In this document: piece after piece, positions 33,239 through 41,470 of the stretch
Numbering within the stretch: the stretch's first letter is position 1
Layout: the number at the start of each line of letters is the position of its first letter
From: Shackletoniella antarctica
Lineage (GTDB): Bacteria > Cyanobacteriota > Cyanobacteriia > Phormidesmidales > Phormidesmidaceae
Reading direction: 5' to 3'
NCBI GenBank assembly: GCA_003241845.1
Contig: QBMN01000009.1
Span: 1-43,345 of the forward strand
Length of the DNA: 43,345 nucleotides
Translations under genes and position numbers: made by a program
Notes under the pieces: model-generated
Told to the model about the DNA's origin: nothing
What the model saw: the letters and a program-made list of their open reading frames with translations, nothing else
Database searches by the model: none

Positions 33239-33345
33239 GTTGAGTTGAGGCACGAAACCCAACAATCCTAGACGAACTCTACTCCCAATCGACATTGTAA
33301 GCTAAAGGGTAAGCTAAGATACATAGAGTATCGCTTAGTGTTTGC

Positions 33346-33819
33346 ATGAGTGAAGCTGTCTATATTGAAACGAGTATATTAGGCTACCTCACTGCTCGAC
33401 CTAGCAGAGATCTTGTTGTAGCTGCCAACATTGAGGTAACCAGGGAGTGGTGGGATACACGTCGTAGTAACTTTCAACTTTACACGTCTCAAGCAGTCGT
33501 AAAGGAAACTTCCCAAGGAGATGCTCAAATCGCAACCCAGCGGCTCGAAATTATTCGTGATTTTGAGTTGCTCGAACTAAATCAGTCGGTCCTTGAACTG
33601 GCAGAGCAATTCCTTGAACGCAGTAGTCTTCCTGCAAAAGCCGATGTTGACGCTGTTCATATCGCAGCCGCGACTGTTCATGGAATAGATTATCTGCTCA
33701 CATGGAACTGTAAGCATATAGCCAATGCTCAAATCCAAAGAAAACTGGCAGAGATCAGTCTTGCTTCTGGGTATGAGTTACCAATTCTTTGTACACCCTA
33801 TGAACTGCTCGGAGGTTGA
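33346..33819 (+). CDS. PIN-domain (VapC-like) toxin
   Basis: The 157-residue protein is a PIN-fold ribonuclease of the type annotated as VapC-family toxin in cyanobacteria. The N-terminal VYIETSILGYLTARPSRDLV has a glutamate where most PIN toxins have aspartate; the second acid is in YTSQAVVKETSQG and the third in AKADVDAVHIAAATVHGIDY. The end, LLTWNCKHIAN, is also typical. It is encoded first, with the antitoxin following after 2 bp, the reverse of most VapBC pairs but common for this subgroup. The start ATG is at 33346. Confidence 0.85.
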   Translation: MSEAVYIETSILGYLTARPSRDLVVAANIEVTREWWDTRRSNFQLYTSQAVVKETSQGDAQIATQRLEIIRDFELLELNQSVLELAEQFLERSSLPAKADVDAVHIAAATVHGIDYLLTWNCKHIANAQIQRKLAEISLASGYELPILCTPYELLGG

Positions 33820-33821
33820 TT

Positions 33822-34049
33822 ATGCATCAAGATGCAATCGTAGAAGAGATCCACAAAATTCGTGAAGAGTATTCGCGATCATTCAACCATAACTTGAAGG
33901 CGCTTTTCGCTGATCTGCAAAAGCAACAGGCTGAGAGTAGTAGAAAGGTTGTGAACTTATCGGGGAAGCGTAGTCTAACAACGCGTTGGAGCGGACGGTT
34001 GAGAGATCTTAGTGAGGATGCGGAGGATGCTAACCGCAGCACAACTTAG
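33822..34049 (+). CDS. Probable antitoxin of the PIN toxin, reading into the attC-like site
   Basis: The ATG at 33822 has GGAGG six bases upstream and gives MHQDAIVEEIHKIREEYSRS, a frequent opening of small cyanobacterial antitoxins paired with PIN toxins (75 residues in all here). Up to about KVVNLSGKR the protein looks native; from there the frame runs through the attC-like site 3 (33973-34058) and the residues SLTTRWSGRLRDLSEDAEDA are translated recombination-site DNA. The tail is probably adventitious. The gene and PIN toxin form one unit. Confidence 0.75.
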   Translation: MHQDAIVEEIHKIREEYSRSFNHNLKALFADLQKQQAESSRKVVNLSGKRSLTTRWSGRLRDLSEDAEDANRSTT

Positions 34050-34058
34050 CCGCTAGGC
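33973..34058 (+). other. attC-like recombination site 3
   Basis: The 86-bp site begins with GTCTAAC and GCGTTGGAGCGGACGGTT and ends with AACCGCAGCACAACTTAGCC plus GCTAGGC. The left R''-type box is intact, while the right core GCTAGGC has a C in place of the first T of GTT, which would be expected to hamper recombination. Length matches site 2 within one base. Confidence 0.5.
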
Positions 34059-34177
34059 ATCGCTGCTCTGCTCTCACTTTCACCACCGCCTTTCCTAGTG
34101 CCGCAGCGCTGCGGCGCTACAATCTAGGCATTGCTGGGGTAGCTGTCTAGCCGTAGGGCCAATGGTAAATAAGGCGA
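34048..34177. repeat. 130-bp direct repeat, copy 2 (leader of UPF0182 gene)
   Basis: This is the counterpart of 32342-32471 and runs into the intact UPF0182 coding region at 34162. It contains an AGCGCTGCGGCGCT palindrome and CTACAATCTAGGCATTGCTG, which may include the native promoter. Confidence 0.95.
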
Positions 34178-37100
34178 TCGCAAAGAGTTTGTCTCAGTGG
34201 GGTCTGCCCCGCCGGGGCTGGTTGATTCTCGGTCTGCTGCTGCTGACCCTGATTTTTTTCGATGCGATCGTCAACCTCCAGGCCGAGCGCCTCTGGTTTA
34301 TAGAGGTCAACTATCTGGAGGTGTTTTGGCTGCGGCTCAGATCGCAGCTTCTCCTCGGCATTGTCCCGATTTTTTTGACCCTGTTCTTTACCTGGGGCAA
34401 CCTCACCCTGGCCGACCGGGCCAAGCCCTTGGAGCCACCGAGCGATCGCCCCTCCCGCATCCGCAGCATGGGGCTGATCGGGCTGCTGCTCGTGGGTGGC
34501 ACCCTGAGTTTTTTAGTTGGGGTGCAGCTACTTTACCAGGGGCAAATCGCCAGAGACTTTTGGCGAGAGACCACCACCCTCTACGACTCAGCCACGCTGC
34601 TGCCCCTGTGGCCTAAGCTGCAGCTGTTTGCCGTCATTGGGCAAATTTTGATCACCCAGCCCTGGCTGCTGCTGGCCCTGGGCATCAGCACCGTGGCCTT
34701 TTTGATTTACCCCCGGCAGCTAGGGCGGCTGGCGGCGGTGCTAATGAGCCTGGGCTACGGGCTAATTTTGGCCAAACAGTGGCCCTCAGTGCTGCTGGCC
34801 CTCAACCCAGTGCCCTACGACAGAGTTGACCCGCTGTTTAACCGAGATATTAGCTTCTATATTTTTCGGCTACCGGTGCTGCAACTGGCGGAGTTTTGGG
34901 TGGTGGGCACCCTGTTTTTTACTCTGGTCAGCGTCTACCTGGTGTATCTGCTCACGGAAAACACCCTCAGCCAGGGACGGTTTTACGGCTTTTCGCCGCC
35001 CCAGCAGCAGCACCTGTATGCCCTGGCGGGGCTGCTGTTTTTGGCCACCAGCTTTAGCCACTGGCTGGGCCGTTATGAGGTGCTTTACTCTCAGGAAGGG
35101 GTGGTGTACGGGGCTGGCTACACCCACATTCACGTGCTGCTGCCGATGAATTGGGCGCTGACTATTCTTAGTGTGGGGCTAGGGCTAGTCTTTCTCGGGC
35201 GGGGGCTGCTGTGGACACCGGGCCACGGCAAGCCCAGGGTTAAATCTGCCCCAGACCCAGAGGCTCCCCTGGGCTGGTGGGCAGGGGTTGGCCGCACCAG
35301 CCTGCTGGTCAAAGGCATTTGTGGCTACCTGGTGATCACCCTGCTGGGTCTGGTGGTAGCGCCAGCGGTGGTGCAGCGGCTGGTGGTACAGCCCAACGAA
35401 CTCCAGCGCGAGCGGCCCTACATCGTCAACTCCATTGCCCTCACCCGCGCTGCCTTTGACCTAGATGTGATCGACTCAGAACCCTTTGACCCCAGCGGCG
35501 ACCTCACCGTCGAAGACCTCGATCAAAACGACCTCACCCTAGAAAACATTCGCCTGTGGGGCACTCGCCCGCTGCTGGAAAGCAACCGCCAGCTCCAGCA
35601 AATTCGGCTGTACTACGAGTTTAAAGACGCCGACTTTGACCGCTACAGCATTCTCAACCAGGAGCGACGCTCTGAACGCCGCCAGGTGATGATGTCGGCC
35701 CGAGAGCTGAACTATGAGCGAGTGCCCGAAATTGCCAAAACCTGGGTCAACGAGCATCTGGTCTACACCCACGGCTATGGCTTTACCATGAGCCCGGTGA
35801 ATACGGCTGGCCCCGACGGGCTGCCCAACTACTTTGTGCGCGGCATCGACAACATTCCCAGCAGCGAAGCGGTACGCGCGAGCATTCCCATTGGAGATCC
35901 GCGCTTTTACTTTGGCGAGCTCACCGACACCTACATCATGACCAACACCCGGGTGCTGGAGCTTGACTACCCCAGCGGCAACGAGAATATCTACACCACC
36001 TACCTGGGCCGGGGCGGCATCAACCTAGAGGACGGCTGGCGGCGACTGCTGTTTGCCCGTCACCTGCTCGACTGGCGCATGCTGTTTACCGAAGACTTTA
36101 CCGACGATACGCGGCTGTTGTTTCGCCGCAACATTGCCGATCGCGTGCAGGCGATCGCCCCCTTTCTGCGCTTTGACACCGACCCCTATCTGGTCACCGC
36201 CAACATTGGCGATGCCTCGAGTCAGTGGGGCACTGGCATCGATCACGGTAGTCGGCCTCCAGCAAGCGTCAGCTTCGAAGACTTTCTGGATCGCGACCCC
36301 AACCTTACCCTGGAGAATTTCACCACCCAAACCGGCGAAAACTATCTCTACTGGATCATCGACGCCTACACTATCAGCGGCCGCTACCCCTACTCTGACC
36401 CCGGCAGCAACGACTTCAACTACATTCGCAACTCGGTCAAGGTGGTGGTAGACGCCTTTAACGGGTCGATTAGCTTCTTTGTGGCCGAGCCAACTGACCC
36501 CATTATTCAAACCTGGAGTCGGTTGTTGCCAAACATGTTTGAATCACTGGAGGCGATGCCCAGCACCCTGCGTGCCCATATTCGCTATCCCCAAGATTTA
36601 TTTTCGGTGCAGGCTGAGTCGCTGATGACTTACCACATGACCGATCCCCAAGTGTTCTACAACCGCGAAGACCAGTGGCGTGCCCCCAGCGAAATTTACG
36701 CCAACGAGTCTCAGCAGGTAGAGCCTTACTACTTGATTATGAAGCTCCCCCAGGAAGAGACCGAAGAGTTTGTGCTGCTGCGGCTGTTTACCCCGGCCCA
36801 GCGCAATAACCTGATTGCCTGGCTGGCGGCGAGGTCTGACGGCGATCGCTATGGGAAGCGGCTGCTCTACCGATTCCCCAAGCAGGAGCTGGTGTTTGGC
36901 CCCGAGCAGATCGAGGCCCGCATCAACCAAGACCCCGAAATCTCCCAGCGGATCTCGCTGTGGGATACCCAGGGGTCGAGGGCGCAGCAGGGAAATTTGC
37001 TGGTGATACCGATTGAGCGATCGCTGATCTACGTCGAGCCTCTCTACCTGGTGGCCGAGCAAAACCAGCTCCCCACCCTGACGCGGGTGATCATGGTCTA

Positions 37101-37305
37101 TCAAAACCGTATCGCCATGGCCCCCACCCTGTCGGCAGTGCTGTCGGCGGTGTTTTTGCAAGCACCCCAAGAAGCCGCCCCGATTCTGCGCGATCTGGGC
37201 GAAGTCGCCCCTGACGACGACCCCCTGCCGGGGCTGCTCGATCTTGATCCTGCCCCTGGGGCACCCGCTGACCTTGAGGGGCTGGGCTTACCCGACGGGG
37301 GATAG
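34162..37305 (+). CDS. UPF0182 family integral membrane protein
   Basis: The 1047-residue protein has an N-terminal membrane domain of about seven helices (GWLILGLLLLTLIFFDAIVN; LLGIVPIFLTLFFTW; LIGLLLVGGTLSFLVGVQLL; LLLALGISTVAFLIYP; and others up to LVITLLGLVVAPAVV). A large extracytoplasmic domain of about 650 residues follows, containing ERPYIVNSIALTRAAFDLDV, YEFKDADFDRYSI, GYGFTMSPVNTAGPDGLPNY and LLVIPIERSLIYVEPLYLVA, all hallmark segments of UPF0182/COG1615. Function is unknown. The C-terminus is Pro/Asp-rich (PDDDPLPGLLDLDPAPGAPA). The ATG is backed by the duplicated leader, which carries the same first codons. Confidence 0.95.
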   Translation: MVNKAIAKSLSQWGLPRRGWLILGLLLLTLIFFDAIVNLQAERLWFIEVNYLEVFWLRLRSQLLLGIVPIFLTLFFTWGNLTLADRAKPLEPPSDRPSRIRSMGLIGLLLVGGTLSFLVGVQLLYQGQIARDFWRETTTLYDSATLLPLWPKLQLFAVIGQILITQPWLLLALGISTVAFLIYPRQLGRLAAVLMSLGYGLILAKQWPSVLLALNPVPYDRVDPLFNRDISFYIFRLPVLQLAEFWVVGTLFFTLVSVYLVYLLTENTLSQGRFYGFSPPQQQHLYALAGLLFLATSFSHWLGRYEVLYSQEGVVYGAGYTHIHVLLPMNWALTILSVGLGLVFLGRGLLWTPGHGKPRVKSAPDPEAPLGWWAGVGRTSLLVKGICGYLVITLLGLVVAPAVVQRLVVQPNELQRERPYIVNSIALTRAAFDLDVIDSEPFDPSGDLTVEDLDQNDLTLENIRLWGTRPLLESNRQLQQIRLYYEFKDADFDRYSILNQERRSERRQVMMSARELNYERVPEIAKTWVNEHLVYTHGYGFTMSPVNTAGPDGLPNYFVRGIDNIPSSEAVRASIPIGDPRFYFGELTDTYIMTNTRVLELDYPSGNENIYTTYLGRGGINLEDGWRRLLFARHLLDWRMLFTEDFTDDTRLLFRRNIADRVQAIAPFLRFDTDPYLVTANIGDASSQWGTGIDHGSRPPASVSFEDFLDRDPNLTLENFTTQTGENYLYWIIDAYTISGRYPYSDPGSNDFNYIRNSVKVVVDAFNGSISFFVAEPTDPIIQTWSRLLPNMFESLEAMPSTLRAHIRYPQDLFSVQAESLMTYHMTDPQVFYNREDQWRAPSEIYANESQQVEPYYLIMKLPQEETEEFVLLRLFTPAQRNNLIAWLAARSDGDRYGKRLLYRFPKQELVFGPEQIEARINQDPEISQRISLWDTQGSRAQQGNLLVIPIERSLIYVEPLYLVAEQNQLPTLTRVIMVYQNRIAMAPTLSAVLSAVFLQAPQEAAPILRDLGEVAPDDDPLPGLLDLDPAPGAPADLEGLGLPDGG

Positions 37306-37308
37306 TCG

Positions 37309-37896
37309 CTAGGGCTGATCTAAAAACTGGGCAATCATTTCTTTGGCGGGTTCTACCATGGCCCAGGTGCCGTCGGCCTGTCGCCGCAGGGTGGCAAAGG
37401 CCACGGTGTTGCCGCTGCCGATCGGCTCTCCCTGGGCCAAATCGCCCAGCCGCGCCCGCCGCAGCCCGCAGAGGCGAAACAGGTAGGCCGGCACGTCTGC
37501 ACTCGACAAGATCACGCATAGATCGACGTTGCCCTCGGCGGGCTGCACCTGGCCGTCAAAGGGCATAAACACGCGGTTGCCTTGTAGATCGACGGTAATG
37601 TCGCCTAGGCTGCTTTGCACCTGGTACCCCCCCAGGCGATCGCCCGGCTGTAAGGCCCACTTTTGGTGCAGGGTGACATTGCGCGGCCCTGGGGCTGCGC
37701 CGGGGCTAGAGCAGGCCCAGATACCCGCCAGCAGCAGCGCTAGACTGCCGCGCCAGCAAGCTTTTCCCTGGCCTGCTCTCTGGCCTGCTCTCTGGCCTGT
37801 TCTCTGGCCTGTTCTCTGGCCTGTTCTCTGGCCTGTTCTCTGGCTTTTTTCCTGGCCTGCATGGTTCACCGCTGTGCGTCCTTGGTTTACGCCCAC
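37309..37896 (-). CDS. Putative lipoprotein with RTGQ-repeat N-terminus
   Basis: The frame has 195 codons. A signal with lipobox (SLALLLAGIWACSS, Cys as the lipidation site) begins near residue 52, so the preceding 50 residues are an unusual cytoplasmic-like leader with four RTGQ and two RAGQ units encoded by 12-bp DNA repeats. The real start may lie nearer the signal (a W R G S run after GKAC); no ATG is available there. The mature domain (GDRLGGYQVQSSLGDITVDL, MPFDGQVQP, CVILSSADVPAYLFRLCGLR) has paired cysteines and resembles a beta-rich, peptidase-M23-like fold only vaguely. Its stop is 3 bp from the facing UPF0182 stop. Confidence 0.65.
   Translation of the reverse strand: MGVNQGRTAVNHAGQEKSQRTGQRTGQRTGQRTGQRAGQRAGQGKACWRGSLALLLAGIWACSSPGAAPGPRNVTLHQKWALQPGDRLGGYQVQSSLGDITVDLQGNRVFMPFDGQVQPAEGNVDLCVILSSADVPAYLFRLCGLRRARLGDLAQGEPIGSGNTVAFATLRRQADGTWAMVEPAKEMIAQFLDQP
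37768..37851. repeat. 12-bp tandem repeat, about seven copies
   Basis: Units of CTGGCCTGTTCT (two with CTGGCCTGCTCT) start every 12 bp from 37768. On the minus strand they encode RTGQ/RAGQ. The last copy decays into CTGGCTTTTTTC. Copies are nearly identical. Confidence 0.95.
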
Positions 37897-38065
37897 AAAA
37901 ATCTACGCCCGCCAACTTTACGCCAAACAAATACAATTGAACTAAAGTTCATACATACTGAATTATGCCACGAATCCCTAGAGGTGGTTCCTATCAGCGG
38001 CACAAACTCCCCTCGGTAAGAACAGGCCAAGGCGCTAGGATATTAGAGCTATTTGGAGGCTCACC

Positions 38066-39004
38066 GTGTTTTTTAGCGTCGTCACCCCCACTTATAACCG
38101 CCAGCCCATTCTCGAAAAGTGTCTGCGCGCCCTAGAGCAGCAGGTCTTTGACCCTGGGTTGATCACGGGCTACGAGCTGGTGGTGGTCGACGATGGCTCC
38201 ACCGACGGCACCCAGGATTGGCTGCGGCAAAACGCCGCCGAGTTTCCCCACGTGCGGCTGGTGGAGCGCCACCACGAAGGTGCCTCTGCCGCCCGCAACT
38301 ACGGGGTACAGGTGGCCCAGGGCGACACCATCGCCTTTGTCGATAGCGATGTGATCATGCCCCCCGGCTCTGTGCAGGCCCATGCCCATGCCCTAGCCGC
38401 TGCCTACCAGCGCCTGGGGGATGATCGGGTATTTACCGCTGGTCGTCTGGTCAACACCAGCAACTTTGACCAGCCCATGGAAGAACCCGCTAGGGTGACC
38501 GACTTTTCTAACGCGTTTTTTGATACGGCCAATTTGGCGATCGCCCGCCACTGGCTGCTGACCGCTGGCCTGTTTGACACCGAATTTAGCCAGTACGGCT
38601 GGGAAGACCTGGAGCTTGGAGTGCGCCTCAAAAACCTGGGCGTCACCATGGTCAAGGTGCCTGAAGCCATCGGCTACCACTACCACCCCCCCTTTGCCCT
38701 CGACCAAATCCCTAAAATGATCGATCAAGAAATTCAGCGGGGCCGCATGGGGGCGATTTTCTACAAAAAGCATCCCACCCGCGAAGTGCGGATGATGATC
38801 CAAATGACCCCGCTGCACCAGGTGCTGTGGGGCTTGCTCACCGCTGGCGGGCGACTCAACGAAAAGACCATGGCACCGCTGCTGCGCTGGCTGATCGACC
38901 AGGGCAAACCGTCCCTAGCGCTGGAGCTAGCCCGCATATTTTTAAACTGGTACACCGTTCAAGGCGTCTATGCCGCCTACAGCGAGCTGCAACAAGAGAC
39001 GTGA
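38066..39004 (+). CDS. Family 2 glycosyltransferase
   Basis: The 312-residue GT-A enzyme shows SVVTPTYNRQPILEKCLRAL at the N-terminus, the nucleotide-sugar site VVVDDGSTDGTQDWL, the ASAARNYGVQVAQGD segment and the metal-binding DxD-type motif FVDSDVIMPPG. The acceptor-side catalytic acid region is QYGWEDLELGVRLKNLG, the ED pattern of many GT2 enzymes. A short helical C-terminal tail follows (DQEIQRGRMGAIFYKKHP and on). There are no membrane helices, so it is cytosolic or peripheral. Sugar and acceptor are unknown; no polysaccharide genes are adjacent. The start is GTG at 38066 after GGAGGCTCACC, a strong ribosome binding site. Confidence 0.92.
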   Translation: MFFSVVTPTYNRQPILEKCLRALEQQVFDPGLITGYELVVVDDGSTDGTQDWLRQNAAEFPHVRLVERHHEGASAARNYGVQVAQGDTIAFVDSDVIMPPGSVQAHAHALAAAYQRLGDDRVFTAGRLVNTSNFDQPMEEPARVTDFSNAFFDTANLAIARHWLLTAGLFDTEFSQYGWEDLELGVRLKNLGVTMVKVPEAIGYHYHPPFALDQIPKMIDQEIQRGRMGAIFYKKHPTREVRMMIQMTPLHQVLWGLLTAGGRLNEKTMAPLLRWLIDQGKPSLALELARIFLNWYTVQGVYAAYSELQQET

Positions 39005-39037
39005 GGTTCAAGACTTTATCTTTAACCTCTCATTTCT

Positions 39038-39244
39038 CTACAGCAACCACATTTCGGCGGCGCTGGCGATCGCCATGGCCAACATACCCATCGCCGCGTA
39101 TTGCAGGACCGGGGGCCGCTGCTGACGGCGACGCTCTGCGGTCTTGATCGCGCCATAGATGTGAGGCGCGCCTAGCAAAAAGAAGAACAGCTGAAGAATA
39201 TTGACCTTTTGGCGCTGTAGAGTCACAGAAGGTTGGGGGTTCAT
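39038..39244 (-). CDS. Small two-helix membrane protein
   Basis: From the ATG at 39244 (MNPQPSVTLQRQKVNILQLF) this 68-residue protein has two hydrophobic segments, ILQLFFFLLGAPHIYGAI and YAAMGMLAMAIASAAEMWLL, joined by a basic loop KTAERRRQQRPP. The track ORF extends 21 codons upstream without support. The family is not recognised. It faces the glycosyltransferase gene (33-bp gap). Confidence 0.65.
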   Translation of the reverse strand: MNPQPSVTLQRQKVNILQLFFFLLGAPHIYGAIKTAERRRQQRPPVLQYAAMGMLAMAIASAAEMWLL

Positions 39245-39462
39245 CGGCAATACTCCATTAGAAACCTTGGGCGATCGCGACCTTGTCGGCACAATGTAAC
39301 ACAACATTAAGAGATGTTGTGTTAAGGCACGCTGTGATCGTGGATGATATCTTGTCGCCAGCGGCTGCTCCCGGACGATGGCCCTGGCGGCGGCAGTCCC
39401 TCGGCTGATGGCGCTGGCTCATGGCAATCGCTGCTGTTGATCAATAGGAGCGTATTACTAGG

Positions 39463-40107
39463 ATGAAGCCTATGCAAGTTGTATCGGTCAATGTCGCTGC
39501 CCCAGAGCCCATCACCATTGGGTCTCGAGTGGCCACTACGGGCATCTTCAAACAGCCCGCTTTGGGCCTAGTTGCCATCGGCCCCGAGGGTCTTGCCGGA
39601 GACACTATTTCTGATCGGGTTCACCATGGCGGAGTCGATCAGGCGGTCTATCTCTACAGCGCCGACAGCTATGCCTGGTGGGCCAGCCAGCTACAGCGTC
39701 AGGTGCCCTACGGCACCTTCGGTGAAAACCTGACTGTCTCTAGCTTTGGCGAGGGGCCTTTGAGAATCGGCGATCGCCTCCAGTTCAACACTGTCCTGCT
39801 AGAAATCACATTTCCCCGCATTCCCTGCGCCACGCTGGCCGCCAGGGTAGGCGATAGAGATTTTGTCACGCAATTTATTCAGGCCCGGCGGCCAGGGGCC
39901 TACGCCAGAGTGATCGCCAGCGGTGAGGTTGAGGCTGGCGAGGCCGTGACGCTGCTGCCCGCCCCGAGCGCCTTTCCCACGGTTATCGACCTCTATGACC
40001 TCTGGCATGCCCGAGAGCGCAACCTCGATCTGCTGCGCCAGGCCCTAGATGCGCCGCTCTCCGAACGAGGGAGAGCTACCTTTGAGACTTGGCTGGGCCA
40101 GGCCTAA
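39463..40107 (+). CDS. MOSC domain-containing protein (YiiM-like)
   Basis: The 214-residue protein consists of a MOSC domain followed by a helical 3-alpha tail, as in YiiM. Core motifs are GLAGDTISDRVHHGGVDQAV (the G(D)..HGG.D.AV signature), YGTFGENLTV, LRIGDRLQFNTVLLEIT and PRIPCATLAARVG with the conserved cysteine that MOSC proteins use for sulfur carriage or molybdenum cofactor contact. The tail is YDLWHARERNLDLLRQALDA. YiiM-type proteins act with molybdoenzymes that reduce N-hydroxylated compounds; no partner is adjacent. The ATG at 39463 follows AGGAGCG. Confidence 0.92.
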   Translation: MKPMQVVSVNVAAPEPITIGSRVATTGIFKQPALGLVAIGPEGLAGDTISDRVHHGGVDQAVYLYSADSYAWWASQLQRQVPYGTFGENLTVSSFGEGPLRIGDRLQFNTVLLEITFPRIPCATLAARVGDRDFVTQFIQARRPGAYARVIASGEVEAGEAVTLLPAPSAFPTVIDLYDLWHARERNLDLLRQALDAPLSERGRATFETWLGQA

Positions 40108-40118
40108 CTAGGCAGGCT

Positions 40119-40185
40119 TAGGAGGTCTCCAGGGGAAAAAATACCACCAGGTAGGGGCGCAGAGCCTGCGTCCTTAGGAGGCAGC
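40119..40185. repeat. Dispersed 55-bp repeat, copy 1 (before the SGNH gene)
   Basis: The unit TCTCCAGG..GAAAAAATACCACCAG then GTAGGGGCGCAGAGCCTGCG and TCCTTAGGAGG also occurs twice at 41471-41606. Its ends AGGAGG...CCTTAGGAGG suggest a mobile miniature element, but no terminal inverted repeats or target duplications are obvious. Confidence 0.85.
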
Positions 40186-40270
40186 AAAGTCCTTGGGTAT
40201 TTTCGTTGCCAGAATTATCCTTAGTTCTCGTCTAGAGATTTCCTGAGCTAGCTGGCCAGCGCTTTGTGGG

Positions 40271-40325
40271 ACACCGCCGTTACCAAGGGCACCACCGTTA
40301 CTAAGGGCACCACCGTTACCAAAGG
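40271..40325. repeat. 18-bp tandem repeat at the 3' end of the SGNH gene
   Basis: Three units of ACCACCGTTACTAAGGGC (with small variants) lie across the stop codon of the minus-strand SGNH hydrolase. The stop TAA at 40316-40318 is within the last unit. Confidence 0.85.
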
Positions 40326-41311
40326 TCGTTCATGGGTTCATTTCCCAGGGGTGACGGCCCGTCTCCCGGCTTAAGCCAAGCCTTCTTTACCAGGTTAGCC
40401 AGGGCTTGCCCCACCCACTGGTTGCCCTCGGCGCTGAGGTGAATGTGGTCGAAGTACAGCCGCTCATAGCTGGTCTGCTGCATCAGGGGCAAAAAATCTA
40501 GGTATGGAATGCCCTGGGCGCTGGCGAAATCTGTCAGGCGCGGGCGGGCAACCAGCTCATAGTCGCGAGGGCCGTCGGCGTCTAGCTCTCGCCGCAGGGG
40601 GGTCATGGCCATGATCAGATGCCCGCCCGCGGCAAGGACGGTTTGGTGCAGCTGGCGCAGCGCTTCTAGGTTGACCCCAACTCGATCGCCCGGCTGATCT
40701 TGCAGAGTCTGTAGCTCGGCCCTGGGGATATATTTTCGGTAGCGCCAGGCCGCTTCCCCCAGGGCCAGGAGCGGGCGACGGGTGGGGTAGCCAGGGTTGC
40801 GGTCTAGCTCGTAGCTGTTGGGGGCGATCGCAAACAGGTCGTCGGTGTTGAGCACCAGCAGCACGATCTGGGCCTCAAAGGTGCCAAACCGCAGCACATA
40901 GCCCAGCTCGTTGCGCGGCCCCCAGGAGTTGGCCGAGGCATTGAGCACCTCTACCGACTCAACGCCAGACAAATTTAGCCCGGCTAACCCCTGCTGCACC
41001 TCAAGCGACAGGAGCTTAGACTGGTCGGTCCACCAGCCACCGTTGACAATCGAGTCGCCCAGCATCAGCACCCGCAGGGTATCGGCGGGGCGGTGGGGCG
41101 AGATCGCTGGCCCCCGCATCGAGTATTGGTTGATCTCGATCTGGTTGCCCCGCCGCCGCAGGCGCTGGTTAGGGGCCAGACGATAGCCAGTGCGGGCGTC
41201 GGCCACGTAGAGGGGCGGGTTGCCCAGCCCGTACCGAGCGCGCAGAAACAGTTCTGCGATCGCCCCGGCCACCAGGCCGACCCCCAACCCCCAAAGCACT
41301 ATCCTCACCAC
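40316..41311 (-). CDS. SGNH/GDSL-family hydrolase, membrane-anchored or exported
   Basis: The 331-residue protein has a short N-terminal hydrophobic helix (MVRIVLWGLGVGLVAGAIAE) and an SGNH hydrolase domain. Block I is RVLMLGDSIVNGG (catalytic Ser), the block III Asn is in VLNASANSWGPRNELGYVLR, and the C-terminal catalytic pair is YFDHIHLSAEGNQW (Asp and His). These enzymes hydrolyse esters, often acetyl groups on polysaccharides. The start is a GTG at 41311. The gene is bounded on both sides by copies of a 55-bp repeat and has an 18-bp minisatellite at its end. Confidence 0.85.
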   Translation of the reverse strand: MVRIVLWGLGVGLVAGAIAELFLRARYGLGNPPLYVADARTGYRLAPNQRLRRRGNQIEINQYSMRGPAISPHRPADTLRVLMLGDSIVNGGWWTDQSKLLSLEVQQGLAGLNLSGVESVEVLNASANSWGPRNELGYVLRFGTFEAQIVLLVLNTDDLFAIAPNSYELDRNPGYPTRRPLLALGEAAWRYRKYIPRAELQTLQDQPGDRVGVNLEALRQLHQTVLAAGGHLIMAMTPLRRELDADGPRDYELVARPRLTDFASAQGIPYLDFLPLMQQTSYERLYFDHIHLSAEGNQWVGQALANLVKKAWLKPGDGPSPLGNEPMNDLW

Positions 41312-41470
41312 AATGTACCGCTGACCTCTAGAGAACTAGACCACAGAACCAAAAAACTGACCGCTGAGTCAAACGCCTGCCCAAACAGTACCCCAGGTAG
41401 GAGCAGGATGGCATCGATCAGTGTTTTTACCATTGGGTATAACTACGTTGGAGAGAGAGTTATTGCTTGG

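Noticed and set aside
34197-34616. Second plus-strand ORF at the UPF0182 start
   Set aside because: It is an out-of-frame reading of the same DNA with Pro/Arg-rich text; the 1047-residue frame carries all family motifs.
35130-36510. Minus-strand ORFs within the UPF0182 gene
   Set aside because: They lie opposite conserved UPF0182 segments and are shadows.
39463-40107. Continuation of the broken MOSC gene at 2.3 kb
   Set aside because: The intact MOSC protein is of the YiiM type and lacks the MOSC_N barrel start RYPVKSM, so the two are unrelated copies.
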